Of a DNA stretch of 64,000 bases, positions 1 through 8,307 are shown piece after piece. This DNA comes from Candidatus Poribacteria bacterium (lineage in GTDB: Bacteria > Poribacteria > WGA-4E > WGA-3G): the NCBI GenBank assembly GCA_012270865.1, contig JAAXHL010000100.1:1-64000 (forward strand), read 5' to 3'. A model generated the notes under the pieces. It saw only the letters and a program-made list of their open reading frames with translations, did no database searches and had not been told where the DNA came from. Position 1 is the stretch's first letter. Every line of letters begins with the position of its first letter. The position numbers and the translations under genes were made by a program.

Positions 1-13
1 GATTTGAGAAATA

Positions 14-88
14 TCAGTTAATTATAAAAACAGCGAAAGCAATATGCATCAGAAGCAGCACCGTTTTAAAATCAAGTGCGACTTTCAT
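14..88 (-). CDS. possible 24-aa hydrophobic peptide
   Basis: A short frame begins with ATG at 88, behind an AGGAG Shine-Dalgarno (96-100) at normal spacing, and ends at TGA 14-16. The product (MKVALDFKTVLL...) has a basic start and a hydrophobic run, like a signal peptide or single membrane segment that stops early. It could be a micro-peptide or the stump of a decayed exported protein. Only the good ribosome-binding site supports it. Confidence 0.25.
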   Translation of the reverse strand: MKVALDFKTVLLLMHIAFAVFIIN

Positions 89-163
89 GAATGAACTCCT
101 TTATTATTTTGTTAAAAGGCACTCTTATCTAAAACAGAAATTTATAAACTTATTATAATTCAC

Positions 164-287
164 AGGACTTACGCAATTTTGACGATATAGTGCTTCGTTA
201 GCAGGTAAACTCTCAAAAAACAGAAGCGTTCTCAGTGCACAGGCTAACAGTCTCCTATGCTACAAAAGAGCAACCTGCGTAAGTCCT
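164..287. repeat. GGACTTACGC-ended inverted-repeat element, copy 1
   Basis: AGGACTTACGCA (164-175) and TGCGTAAGTCCT (276-287) are perfect 12-bp inverted ends enclosing about 100 bp with no coding potential. Elements with matching ends lie at 33932-34022 and 60789-60922. The interiors differ, so this looks like a non-autonomous MITE-like family defined by its ends. Confidence 0.6.
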
Positions 288-303
288 AATTCACTATAAA
301 TGG

Positions 304-331
304 AATAGGCGCGGTTTTAACCGCGCCTATT
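304..331 (-). terminator. perfect 13-bp palindrome, probable terminator of the TonB receptor gene
   Basis: AATAGGCGCGGTT and its exact complement flank a TT loop, 37 bp past the stop codon of the receptor gene. There is no strong U-tract on the leftward transcript, so termination is likely but not textbook. The GGTT/AACC core is shared with other intergenic palindromes of this window. Confidence 0.5.
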
Positions 332-368
332 GTGAAAAGCATATTAATCACTTTTCGTAAAATAGGTT

Positions 369-3230
369 TTAGAAACTGTATCCGACTTTAGCATACCAGA
401 ACGCCCCATCAAAACCGAACGGACTAAACTGCCCATATTTGTTGCCGACAGAACCGGCACCATTCGGATTTTCATCGGGATAGGTATCAAGGATATTTCT
501 TCCACCGAGCGTGAGCGTTATTCCGGACCCTGCGGTGTAAGTGGTTTGCAAGTCGAAAATAACCCTTCCAGTGTATTCTCCGGTGCCTTCTACATCTGGA
601 TTCTGTAAGTAATCTTCAGAATCGAACCAACCACTGAAATAGCTGGCTCGCCCGAGTACGCTCCACACATCCGTTATGGATTGGAGGACAGTCAAGCTGG
701 CTCGGTGTTCGGGTAAATTCTCTTCCAGTTCCCTGATTCGATGATCGTCAAGCGTGTCTGGATTGTGGTCGGTAACTGTGGTGTTCGTGAAGTTATACAC
801 GGCAACGATCATACCATTCAGGACTGGTGCCGTAACGACGGTATCAACACCTTGAGTTGTGGTACTGAAGTCATTGATAAAGAACTGGAATGTTTCCAGG
901 TTCGCTGCACTGGTTACACCTGCGGCGATGAGATCCGCCTTCTGCGGTTCAGTCAATGTAAAGTGTTGTGACACCGATAACCGGTTTTTCAACCGAATAT
1001 CAAAAAAGTCCATCGTGAGATTGAGTCCCAAAATATCAACGGTAAATCCACCTGTGAAGTTATTTGATGTTTCTGGGTCAAGCGAGTTATCTTCCTTGCC
1101 TGTCACAACACCAACAGCGGCGTTGGTGGAAGGGATTGTTCCTTTATTAACGAGGTCACCCTTCGCGAAATCGTATTCAGTGGTAATGTTGAACGTATTT
1201 TGCTGTCCGGGTGTCGGTGCGCGGAACCCGGTACTATAACTTCCCCGCAACCGCATCGTTTCCGTAAGTTTGTAGTTTGCGGCGGCTTTGTAGTTCAGGG
1301 TGCTGCCGAAAATCTCAAATTGTTCACCGCGTACAGCGAGTGCTATCAGGAGTGGATCAATCGGTCTGATTTCAGTTTCCAGATAGGCGGCAACGTTGTA
1401 ACGGTGCCACTTGCCTGCAGCAACTGGGCTGAACCCCGAAAATCCGTTGGATGCGGCAGTGAAACCTTGCGCTGCGAGGGGTCCGATCTGATGCGACTCG
1501 CGTTCACCCTCTATGATTTCAAAGGCTTCGTCCCGATATTCCAAACCGGAAGCGAGGAACACCATGTCGCTGAGCGGATAGGTTACATCAAAGTTGAGGT
1601 TATAATCCGTCTGGATATAGTCGCCCGGATCAAAATATGTCGGTGTATTTGGGCCGAGCGAAGCATTAACAGTGTTGAAGATAAAGAAATCGGCATGGTT
1701 GCGTCCGAAAGAACCGCTGAGATCCCAGGTTAAGGGTTTACCTAACGCTTCTTCGAGAGCGGTGCCTTTAATGCCGACGATGACGGAACTGTCCCACATG
1801 AATGCGCCAAATCTGGGTGTGAATCCGCCTGGGAACATCTCTTGGAAATTGAATAGATTCGGGTCATTCCTGACGGCTTGCAACTTTTCTGGATCAGGAA
1901 CGTGATTGACTATCGGGATATCGTCGAAATCACTGGGAGAGATTTCCCTAAAGTCGGGTTCTGGCACGTCGAAGGGTTCACCAGCCTCTTCCGCTGCTAA
2001 CCGATCTGCTTCCCAAGTCGCGACTGCTTCTTGTGCGGCTGGCCAAGCGGCGAAATTAGTAGGTTTCGGCTCGTCGAACGGTGTACCCGCTTCTTCCGCT
2101 TCCATCCGCCTTGCATCCCAATCGTCATATTCTTCGCCAAATTCTTCAATTGCGGCATCCCAAGCTGCTGTTTCCTCTGTTAAGCCCCGCAGATCCCCGA
2201 CGAGCAACGTATCATCCCGCCCGGTTGGGCTAAACACGCCGTTACGAGTGTTTGGATTTCGGAAATAGAACCCACCTTCAACGCGCTTGCTTGCGTAGTT
2301 AGCGTGCCCGTAGAGTTTGATGGTATCTGTGAGCGTGGCACCGTAGTTTGCAAACAATTTGACATCATTCTCTATAATCGGCTGTCCCCAAATTTGCGCG
2401 GGGTCTTTCACACTGAAATTGCCTGCGTTAATCAAGTTTATGGCATCAGTCCGTTGGATGGAGCGGATGGTGGGATCTGCGCCTCCGTATTCAAAACTGA
2501 GGCTAGTCCACACGTTTGGATCCCCTAAACCGATGTTGCCGGCGAGCGCGAATTGCCTACCGTCGCCGAATTGGTAGATACCGGGTTTGAATTCAATCGA
2601 ACCGCCTTCATAGTTATCTTTCAATCGAAAATTCATCACACCAGCAATGGCATCAGAACCGTATTGTGCGGACGCGCCATCACGGAGGACCTCTACCTGT
2701 TGCAGTGCGATTGCCGGAATAGGTGCCAGGTCGGGTCCCTGTGAGCCATCAGACAGACCGTTCCCGAGCCAGTGAATCACTGCGGCACGGTGTCGCCGCT
2801 TGTTATTGACGAGTACCAATGTATGGTCTGGGGCAAGTCCTCGTAAATTCGCTGGACGTACCACTGTTGACGCATCACTAATCGGCTGCGTATTAACGTT
2901 ATAAGATGGCACCAAAGCTCTCAGCAGATCCGGTAGATCCGCGCCACCCTGCTTTTCAAAAGCCTCGTTTGACACAATATCAATCGGTACTGCCGAATCC
3001 AAGATGGAACGCGGTTGGGCACGCGTACCGACGACAACAAGACTCTCAAGTTGTATAGGGTCGCCGCTTGCAGATGCTTCTTCAGATGCCTCAGCCTCTT
3101 CTGTGGTTTCTGCTTCATCTTCTTCTGCAGCGTGTTGGTCTGCTATAACTGTCGTGAACGAGCACATCAAAATGGCTAAAACGATGCCAAGCACAACGAC
3201 AATCGGTTTAATATGATTTTTGGAAAACAT
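369..3230 (-). CDS. TonB-dependent outer-membrane receptor
   Basis: A 953-aa outer-membrane transporter that would import a ligand using TonB energy. Residues 1-30 form a signal peptide and 31-60 an acidic linker. A TonB-box-like LVVVGTR (64-70) is followed by the plug domain, with the typical VEVLRDGASAQYGSDAIAG segment near 180-200. The rest is barrel, ending in an aromatic residue (VGYSF). The ATG follows a GGGGG Shine-Dalgarno. Odd point: around residues 345-440 an acidic, probably helical insertion carries two related 20-residue units (WDARRMEAEEAGTPF and WEADRLAAEEAGEPF). The ligand cannot be told from sequence, and no iron or sugar genes lie beside it. Confidence 0.93.
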   Translation of the reverse strand: MFSKNHIKPIVVVLGIVLAILMCSFTTVIADQHAAEEDEAETTEEAEASEEASASGDPIQLESLVVVGTRAQPRSILDSAVPIDIVSNEAFEKQGGADLPDLLRALVPSYNVNTQPISDASTVVRPANLRGLAPDHTLVLVNNKRRHRAAVIHWLGNGLSDGSQGPDLAPIPAIALQQVEVLRDGASAQYGSDAIAGVMNFRLKDNYEGGSIEFKPGIYQFGDGRQFALAGNIGLGDPNVWTSLSFEYGGADPTIRSIQRTDAINLINAGNFSVKDPAQIWGQPIIENDVKLFANYGATLTDTIKLYGHANYASKRVEGGFYFRNPNTRNGVFSPTGRDDTLLVGDLRGLTEETAAWDAAIEEFGEEYDDWDARRMEAEEAGTPFDEPKPTNFAAWPAAQEAVATWEADRLAAEEAGEPFDVPEPDFREISPSDFDDIPIVNHVPDPEKLQAVRNDPNLFNFQEMFPGGFTPRFGAFMWDSSVIVGIKGTALEEALGKPLTWDLSGSFGRNHADFFIFNTVNASLGPNTPTYFDPGDYIQTDYNLNFDVTYPLSDMVFLASGLEYRDEAFEIIEGERESHQIGPLAAQGFTAASNGFSGFSPVAAGKWHRYNVAAYLETEIRPIDPLLIALAVRGEQFEIFGSTLNYKAAANYKLTETMRLRGSYSTGFRAPTPGQQNTFNITTEYDFAKGDLVNKGTIPSTNAAVGVVTGKEDNSLDPETSNNFTGGFTVDILGLNLTMDFFDIRLKNRLSVSQHFTLTEPQKADLIAAGVTSAANLETFQFFINDFSTTTQGVDTVVTAPVLNGMIVAVYNFTNTTVTDHNPDTLDDHRIRELEENLPEHRASLTVLQSITDVWSVLGRASYFSGWFDSEDYLQNPDVEGTGEYTGRVIFDLQTTYTAGSGITLTLGGRNILDTYPDENPNGAGSVGNKYGQFSPFGFDGAFWYAKVGYSF

Positions 3231-3576
3231 TACTATTCCCCCTGATAGTATCGGCGCGAACGCCAGATTTCGATTGCTAATCGTATAACTGGTGATTAAT
3301 GAAACACTTGTTTATTATAGTGGTTTAGAAAAGAGTGTAGGATTAAAAAGGTAGAAAACGCAGTCAGTAACCTACGCTTCACTTACAACACATACTATAA
3401 TTATACTAAATATGACGCAATTAAGCAAATTATGGCATAAAAAATTGTGATATGAGTCCAAAAATTGTCAATTAAGCACTTTTAGAGGGCTGTCCTTGTG
3501 TATTTGATCTGGCGTGAATACCGTTAGAAGACACGTTTTCAAGCAAGTCATGGGATTGCGGGTATCAAATTTAGCC

Positions 3577-3605
3577 TTGACATTAAAAATCTGTTGGTAT
3601 ATACT
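3577..3605 (+). promoter_or_regulatory. sigma-70 promoter for the 3702 gene
   Basis: TTGACA (3577-3582), 17 nt, TATACT (3600-3605). It predicts a start near 3612 and a 90-nt leader. The rest of the 470-nt gap between the receptor gene and 3702 is AT-rich and shows nothing else. Confidence 0.75.
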
Positions 3606-3701
3606 TTAAAAAATAGTTTAGACTTAGCGTGTTGATTATCCAAACGTTTTGTAGTGCAAGCTTTTGGTTTGCGGAACTCATATTAATAAAAAAACATCAT
3701 C

Positions 3702-5048
3702 ATGGCAAAGAAAAAAGGGCGCCGCTCCACCAATGTGGCCCGGAAGCGTGAAAAACGGAATCGCGACCGGAAATCCAGACAGAAGCAACTCGCTCATGAA
3801 AAGCAACGTAGGCTTCTTCATAGCAGATCAGAAGAAGAACATCTACACGCCTGTATTGCAGCGAGCCAGAAACTTCTTGATGAACCTGAGTTGGAAAATG
3901 TGCTTTTTGACCCAGAGTTGACGCAGAAACGTGTCGTGGAAGTCCTTACTGAAATCGAATTAGACGAACCGGACGCGCTGGACGATGATTTAGAAGATTT
4001 TCTTGTATCTGATGAATCGGACACGCTGGATAATAATTTAGAAGATTTTCTTATATCTGACGAATCTGTCTCCTCTTCTCCAACTGATGAAGGTGTTGAT
4101 GAAATAGGCTTGGACGAGATGCCGACACCGATGTCTACAGCGGAAGAGGCATGCGATCATTTTCGGGTTCAGGTGCTTCCACATCTGCTCACACCAGATT
4201 TCATAAGTCGATTAACACGCGCCTTGACAGCCTGTGAAACACGTCTGAGGCGGACTGGCAATCGAGAGCTCGCCGAGGTCGCTTTCGTTACGCGTTCACT
4301 TTTTGAAGCGGCGCCCCCGGAAGTCGTGGCGTTCCACCCGATGATCCAAACCATCGGTATCGAAACTTTACAGGCACTTGTGGCGGATATGGATGTAATG
4401 GCTGAGGGTCGCGAAGAGGTCGAAGGGATCCTATCGGATGTCTTGGCACAGGATGACTTAGAACCGTATCTATCCGAATCGGTGTCTGTTTTACCAGAAG
4501 CACCGTTAGAAGAGGATGTTGAGCGAGTTATTACCCCTACATCTGATTCCGTTGCGTCGGTTCCGCTGGAAAGCGTCGTTGAGGAGGCAGCAGAAGTCGA
4601 ACCTGAAGTTCTATTGTCTACCTTTAAGAACGCGGTAGAGATGGAGCCACCTATCGAATCGGAGAAAATTTCGGAACCGGAGCCGGTTGTGTATCTTCAG
4701 ACAGTACCGGAACCGCCAGAGCCTGTCCCAACACTGTCGCCTGATGAGCTTCCAGCACGAGCACTCTATAAAAATTTTGACGGTTTAGCGATAAAAGAGA
4801 GTTTTGAAGAGTCAACAGACGGCGCGCCTTCAGAGGAAGGGTTAGCGCATTATGCTTTGGTGAACGAGGACGAAGAAAAGATTGAGTTTGTTGATGCAGA
4901 TAACGAGCGGTACATCACCGTTACCGAGGACAGGCTGCAGTTACATGCGCGTTCTGAAGCGGAACTTGCCGTTGCGATGGCAGAAGTAGAAGCGCACTGT
5001 ACATCCGGCGTGATGTATCTCGCGAAAACAATTGAAGAGAGGAGGTAA
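3702..5048 (+). CDS. hypothetical acidic protein with basic N-terminus
   Basis: A 448-aa protein of unknown function. The first 40 residues are strongly basic (MAKKKGRRSTNVARKREKRN), like a nucleic-acid-binding tail; most of the remainder is acidic and low-complexity. Residues 91-122 are a tandem pair of 16-residue units (DxLDxxLEDFLxSDES) encoded by an in-frame 48-bp duplication at 3972-4067. A more globular stretch at about 150-250 is predicted helical. There is no signal peptide or membrane segment. It is followed with almost no gap by a 39-aa basic peptide gene whose Shine-Dalgarno overlaps this stop codon, so the two are probably translationally coupled. I recognise no family. Confidence 0.75.
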   Translation: MAKKKGRRSTNVARKREKRNRDRKSRQKQLAHEKQRRLLHSRSEEEHLHACIAASQKLLDEPELENVLFDPELTQKRVVEVLTEIELDEPDALDDDLEDFLVSDESDTLDNNLEDFLISDESVSSSPTDEGVDEIGLDEMPTPMSTAEEACDHFRVQVLPHLLTPDFISRLTRALTACETRLRRTGNRELAEVAFVTRSLFEAAPPEVVAFHPMIQTIGIETLQALVADMDVMAEGREEVEGILSDVLAQDDLEPYLSESVSVLPEAPLEEDVERVITPTSDSVASVPLESVVEEAAEVEPEVLLSTFKNAVEMEPPIESEKISEPEPVVYLQTVPEPPEPVPTLSPDELPARALYKNFDGLAIKESFEESTDGAPSEEGLAHYALVNEDEEKIEFVDADNERYITVTEDRLQLHARSEAELAVAMAEVEAHCTSGVMYLAKTIEERR

Positions 5049-5052
5049 AACG

Positions 5053-5172
5053 ATGCCAAGAAGTAAAAGCGGACAGGTCCGACGGCGGACACAGATCCGT
5101 CAACGCCAGTTACGTCGGTTAAAAAGAAAGAAAGCGGCATTGAAAGAACTGTTGCAAAATCGTGAAGCCTAA
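5053..5172 (+). CDS. 39-aa highly basic peptide
   Basis: ATG at 5053 is preceded by GGAGG (5041-5045), one of the best ribosome sites in the window and overlapping the stop of the upstream gene. The peptide (MPRSKSGQVRRRTQIRQRQL, then RRLKRKKAALKELLQ) is about 40% Arg/Lys and probably one amphipathic helix. That suggests RNA or DNA binding, or pairing with the acidic upstream protein. A terminator-like hairpin follows 20 bp after the stop. It resembles small basic ribosome-associated proteins only in composition, so no function is assigned. Confidence 0.6.
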   Translation: MPRSKSGQVRRRTQIRQRQLRRLKRKKAALKELLQNREA

Positions 5173-5191
5173 TGCCGGCATCCGTAGTTGC

Positions 5192-5211
5192 GGCGGGTCG
5201 CCGTACCCGCC
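5192..5211. terminator. hairpin between convergent genes
   Basis: GGCGGGT and ACCCGCC pair across a 6-nt loop, followed on the plus strand by a T-rich stretch (TTCGTTTTGATTTTTT). It lies between the 39-aa gene and the stop codon of the convergent nitroreductase gene, so it may serve both directions. Confidence 0.55.
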
Positions 5212-5987
5212 TACTTCGTTTTGATTTTTTCACTGTGTACAAACCCTGAAGTTTGTAACCGTACAGAATCCCCGCCTTCCGTCTCCACATATCCCATCCT
5301 GAGCAGTGTAATGATTTCGTGAGAGGTCGGTACGTTAAAGCGTTGGCGGATCTGTTCACGATCCGCAGCACTTTCGAGTGGTGCGCTGACAAACTGCACA
5401 CCGATTTTCAAAGCAGTCGCGGCAAGCAGTACATTCTGAATCAGCATCCCCATACTCAACCACATCCATCGGGTCGCGCCTTGACCGGGCGGGAATCTTT
5501 TGCAGTTCATCGTCACTAACATGAGCAGTGGTGCTTCGCGGACCTGTGTCGCTATCTCTCTCGCAGGAAGTTTTCCAGCACCGAGATGTCCGAGGAGCGT
5601 GAACGATTTTGCGTTTTTTAGGAATTCTTGTAGTAGTTTCTCAGGTGCGTCCTGAAGCGGTTTCGGTAGCGTGACGTGTTCGGAGAGCAGAACGCCGTCG
5701 CCACGTGCCTGCCATTCTGCCTCTGTTACACGCATCCATCGGCTGTTGTCGTCAAGGAATTTTGGGTCCTTGAATTGTGCGATGACTGCGCGTTCTGTCA
5801 AGTCAGCGAGAGCCGTTTTGCCTTCCGGTTCCTGAATTATCACGAGTTCCCAAGGTTGAACATTGAAAGGTGAGGGTGCCCATCGTGCCGCCTCAATGAG
5901 TTTCTGAAGGTCGTCGGCATCTATTGCGCGTTCTTGAAATGCACCACGATGGCTTCGGCGTTGGGTCATTGTATCAAAAACATTCAT
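5211..5987 (-). CDS. nitroreductase family protein
   Basis: A 258-aa FMN-dependent nitroreductase-fold oxidoreductase, expected to use NAD(P)H to reduce nitro compounds, quinones or similar substrates. Visible family features are the N-terminal QRRSHRGAF motif, RWAPSPFNVQPW (residues 35-46, the FMN-contacting APS-N-QPW block) and the C-terminal NVLLAATALKIG helix before the second flavin contact. The ATG overlaps the stop of the upstream kinase gene by four bases (ATGA), so the two are translationally coupled. The pairing does not reveal the substrate. Confidence 0.88.
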   Translation of the reverse strand: MNVFDTMTQRRSHRGAFQERAIDADDLQKLIEAARWAPSPFNVQPWELVIIQEPEGKTALADLTERAVIAQFKDPKFLDDNSRWMRVTEAEWQARGDGVLLSEHVTLPKPLQDAPEKLLQEFLKNAKSFTLLGHLGAGKLPAREIATQVREAPLLMLVTMNCKRFPPGQGATRWMWLSMGMLIQNVLLAATALKIGVQFVSAPLESAADREQIRQRFNVPTSHEIITLLRMGYVETEGGDSVRLQTSGFVHSEKIKTK

Positions 5988-7027
5988 GGATTAGCGAGGC
6001 TCCGATGGCGTTCAAGGACTTCTGCGGGTGAGGCAGTCCCGGTTGTGCCGATTTTGGTGACAGTGATAGAAGCCACCAGATTTCCGACATAAGCTGCTTC
6101 AACGGCGTGATCTGCTCCGAGGCAACAGAGTGTCGAGACAAGACCTGCCGAGACGCTGTCACCTGCGCCAACAAGGTCGGTTTGGTCGTCGATCGGGATC
6201 CCCGGAATGTGTGTGAACGTGTCGTTCCAATAGACGAGGATACCGTTTTCGCCGAGGGTGATGTATGTGGTGTTTTGCGTCTTCTCCGCGAGGCGAATGG
6301 CATCTTGTTTTGCTTCCTCAATGTCAACTTGCTGTCCATGCCAGTCCGGTTGAACGGCGCGTTTTGCCTCGAATCGGTTCGGTTTGATGATGACGTTTTG
6401 ATATTCACCAATCCGTGTGCGAGAATCGGCGAAAAAAACTTTTTCTCGGAATTGCGCTGCTGACTGACAGAGTGCCTCCCGTACGCGTGTTGTGAGGACT
6501 CCTAAATTCTCAATCGGCATCTGATCTCCGATGATGACCCCATCAACAAGTGGAAGGCAGGTTTGAAGTGCCGCAATAACGGCATCTTGAACTTCCGCTG
6601 GCATGGGGGATTGGTTCTCAATATCAAATCTCGGTCCCTCTGTTTCGACACCTTCATGACCGCGATGGATCGGTTTAAGATAGGTCGGCGTAACCCATCT
6701 GGGTGCTTGTACCATAAAATCTGTCAAGCATCCGTTTTCGCGTAGGCAGCTGAGGAGTGTCCTGCCGAACCCGTCCTCACCGATGACCCCCAGGGTGTAG
6801 ACAGTCCCAACGCCTAACGCTTTCAGGTTATTCGTAACGGTTCCTGCAGCACCCGGGCTGTAACGTTGTTCGACGACGGGGTTCGTATGCCACGGCGTTT
6901 CCAGCGAGAGCGTTGATCGCGTCTTGTCTATGTACCAGTAGGCATCAAGGTAGAAATCCCCTACGACAAGGATGCGTTGTTCGCGGAAGTTATTGAGAAT
7001 TGTTTTCAGACGCGCTTCGCTGATCAA
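5984..7027 (-). CDS. PfkB/RfaE-type carbohydrate kinase
   Basis: A ribokinase-fold sugar kinase of about 347 aa. Motif 1 is PGAAGTVTNNLKALG, the glycine-rich substrate lid; the C-terminal motif DLVGAGDSVSAG carries the catalytic Asp of the GAGD anion hole. The early VVGDFYLDAYW resembles the heptose-7-phosphate kinase (RfaE N-domain) branch. I place the start at TTG 7027 because GGAGG (7034-7038) sits 6 nt upstream; an earlier TTG at 7048 has no such site. It is coupled to the nitroreductase gene by an ATGA overlap. The true sugar is unknown. Confidence 0.85.
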   Translation of the reverse strand: MISEARLKTILNNFREQRILVVGDFYLDAYWYIDKTRSTLSLETPWHTNPVVEQRYSPGAAGTVTNNLKALGVGTVYTLGVIGEDGFGRTLLSCLRENGCLTDFMVQAPRWVTPTYLKPIHRGHEGVETEGPRFDIENQSPMPAEVQDAVIAALQTCLPLVDGVIIGDQMPIENLGVLTTRVREALCQSAAQFREKVFFADSRTRIGEYQNVIIKPNRFEAKRAVQPDWHGQQVDIEEAKQDAIRLAEKTQNTTYITLGENGILVYWNDTFTHIPGIPIDDQTDLVGAGDSVSAGLVSTLCCLGADHAVEAAYVGNLVASITVTKIGTTGTASPAEVLERHRSLANP

Positions 7028-7071
7028 GGTGTTCCTCCAAGATTTCAAGGTACTGTGCCGCTCGGCTAATC

Positions 7072-7080
7072 ATTATAGCA
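7072..7080 (-). promoter_or_regulatory. extended -10 promoter for the kinase-nitroreductase pair
   Basis: Read on the minus strand as TGCTATAAT, an extended -10 with no good -35 box. The predicted start is near 7065, giving a 38-nt leader to the TTG at 7027. Confidence 0.45.
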
Positions 7081-7133
7081 CACCTCCGTTTTTGCGAGAA
7101 CACCTAATTTGGTTGTGGTCTTATTTGCGCAAT

Positions 7134-7162
7134 TTGCAATATTGGCGTAGATGTGGTAAAAT
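7134..7162 (+). promoter_or_regulatory. sigma-70 promoter for the leuB-like gene
   Basis: TTGCAA (7134-7139), 17 nt, TAAAAT (7157-7162), 40 bp ahead of the gene's Shine-Dalgarno. Confidence 0.6.
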
Positions 7163-7208
7163 ATAGGGTATCCAAAATTCAAGATATGATTACCTTAGGA
7201 GAAAATCT

Positions 7209-8261
7209 ATGTATAAAATCGGTCTCATCCCAGGCGATGGGATTGGCCCCGAAGTGACGCGCGAAGCGATGAAGGTCTTCGGGGCAGCCGCTGCAGAAGC
7301 AGGCATTCAATATGAAACAGTCGAATACGATGTCGGTGGCGATCGGTATCTCGCAACCGGCGAGGTGCTACCGGATTCAGTGTTAGAAGAACTTCGCGGG
7401 TTAGACGCGATCTATCTCGGTGCGATCGGACATCCCGATGTTAAACCCGGCATTTTAGAGAAAGGTATCCTACTGAAGGTACGGTTTGAACTTGATCTCT
7501 ATATTAACCTCCGTCCCGTTAAACTCTATCCTGGCGTGCCGACCCCTCTGAAAGACAAAGGTCCCGAAGATATTGATTTCATTATTGTTCGCGAGAACAC
7601 CGAAGGGTTATATGCTGGCATCGGTGGGTTCCTGAAACGTGGGACACGCGATGAAGTGGCGATTCAGGAGATGATTAACACTTACAAAGGTGTAGAGCGC
7701 TGCGTCCGTTATGCCTACGAGTTGACGCAAAAACGGAACAAGGAAAACACCTTGACGCTCTGCGATAAAGCGAACGTGCTCACTTATGCACACGACCTCT
7801 GGCGCCGCGTTTTTGACGAAGTTGGTGAAGACTATCCTGCTATTAAAAAGGAATATGCGTTTGTCGATGCGACAACGATGTGGATGGTGAAGAACCCAGA
7901 ATGGTTTGATGTGGTTGTGACGTGTAACATGTTCGGCGACATCATCACCGACCTTGGGGCGATGATTCAAGGCGGTATGGGGATCGCGGCATCTGGCAAT
8001 TTGAACCCGGAGAGCGTCGCTATGTTTGAACCGATCCACGGTTCGGCACCGCGCTATACCGGCAAAAACGAGATTAATCCGATCGCAGCGATCGGTGCAG
8101 CAGGGATGATGCTGGACCATCTCGGCTATGCGGATGCCGCGCAAAAAGTCGAAAAATCGATTAGCGATTTACTCGGAAGCGGGAAAATCAAGGACCTGGG
8201 CGCCGGACGGATGGGGTATACGACTGAAGAGGTCGGCGATCTCATCGCGGAAGGCCTGTAA
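7209..8261 (+). CDS. leuB: isopropylmalate/isocitrate dehydrogenase family protein (LeuB-like)
   Basis: A 350-aa NAD(P)-dependent beta-decarboxylating dehydrogenase, most likely 3-isopropylmalate dehydrogenase of leucine synthesis. Family marks are [13 protein letters not shown] at the N-terminus, [18 protein letters not shown] near 95-112 (the substrate-binding arginine loop, in the form seen in actinobacterial-type LeuB), and the signature [19 protein letters not shown] near 240. FEPIHGSAP near 275 forms the cofactor site. AGGAG precedes the ATG. No leuA, leuC or leuD lies in the window, so homoisocitrate- or tartrate-type activity cannot be excluded. Confidence 0.8.
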   Translation: MYKIGLIPGDGIGPEVTREAMKVFGAAAAEAGIQYETVEYDVGGDRYLATGEVLPDSVLEELRGLDAIYLGAIGHPDVKPGILEKGILLKVRFELDLYINLRPVKLYPGVPTPLKDKGPEDIDFIIVRENTEGLYAGIGGFLKRGTRDEVAIQEMINTYKGVERCVRYAYELTQKRNKENTLTLCDKANVLTYAHDLWRRVFDEVGEDYPAIKKEYAFVDATTMWMVKNPEWFDVVVTCNMFGDIITDLGAMIQGGMGIAASGNLNPESVAMFEPIHGSAPRYTGKNEINPIAAIGAAGMMLDHLGYADAAQKVEKSISDLLGSGKIKDLGAGRMGYTTEEVGDLIAEGL

Positions 8262-8307
8262 GGCTGAAAGCGGTGTTTGGTCTGAAATCACGCGTATCGT
8301 GTCGGTT

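Noticed and set aside
741-2744. Several plus-strand frames opposite the TonB receptor gene
   Set aside because: They mirror the codon pattern of the receptor gene and have no ribosome sites or recognisable domains.
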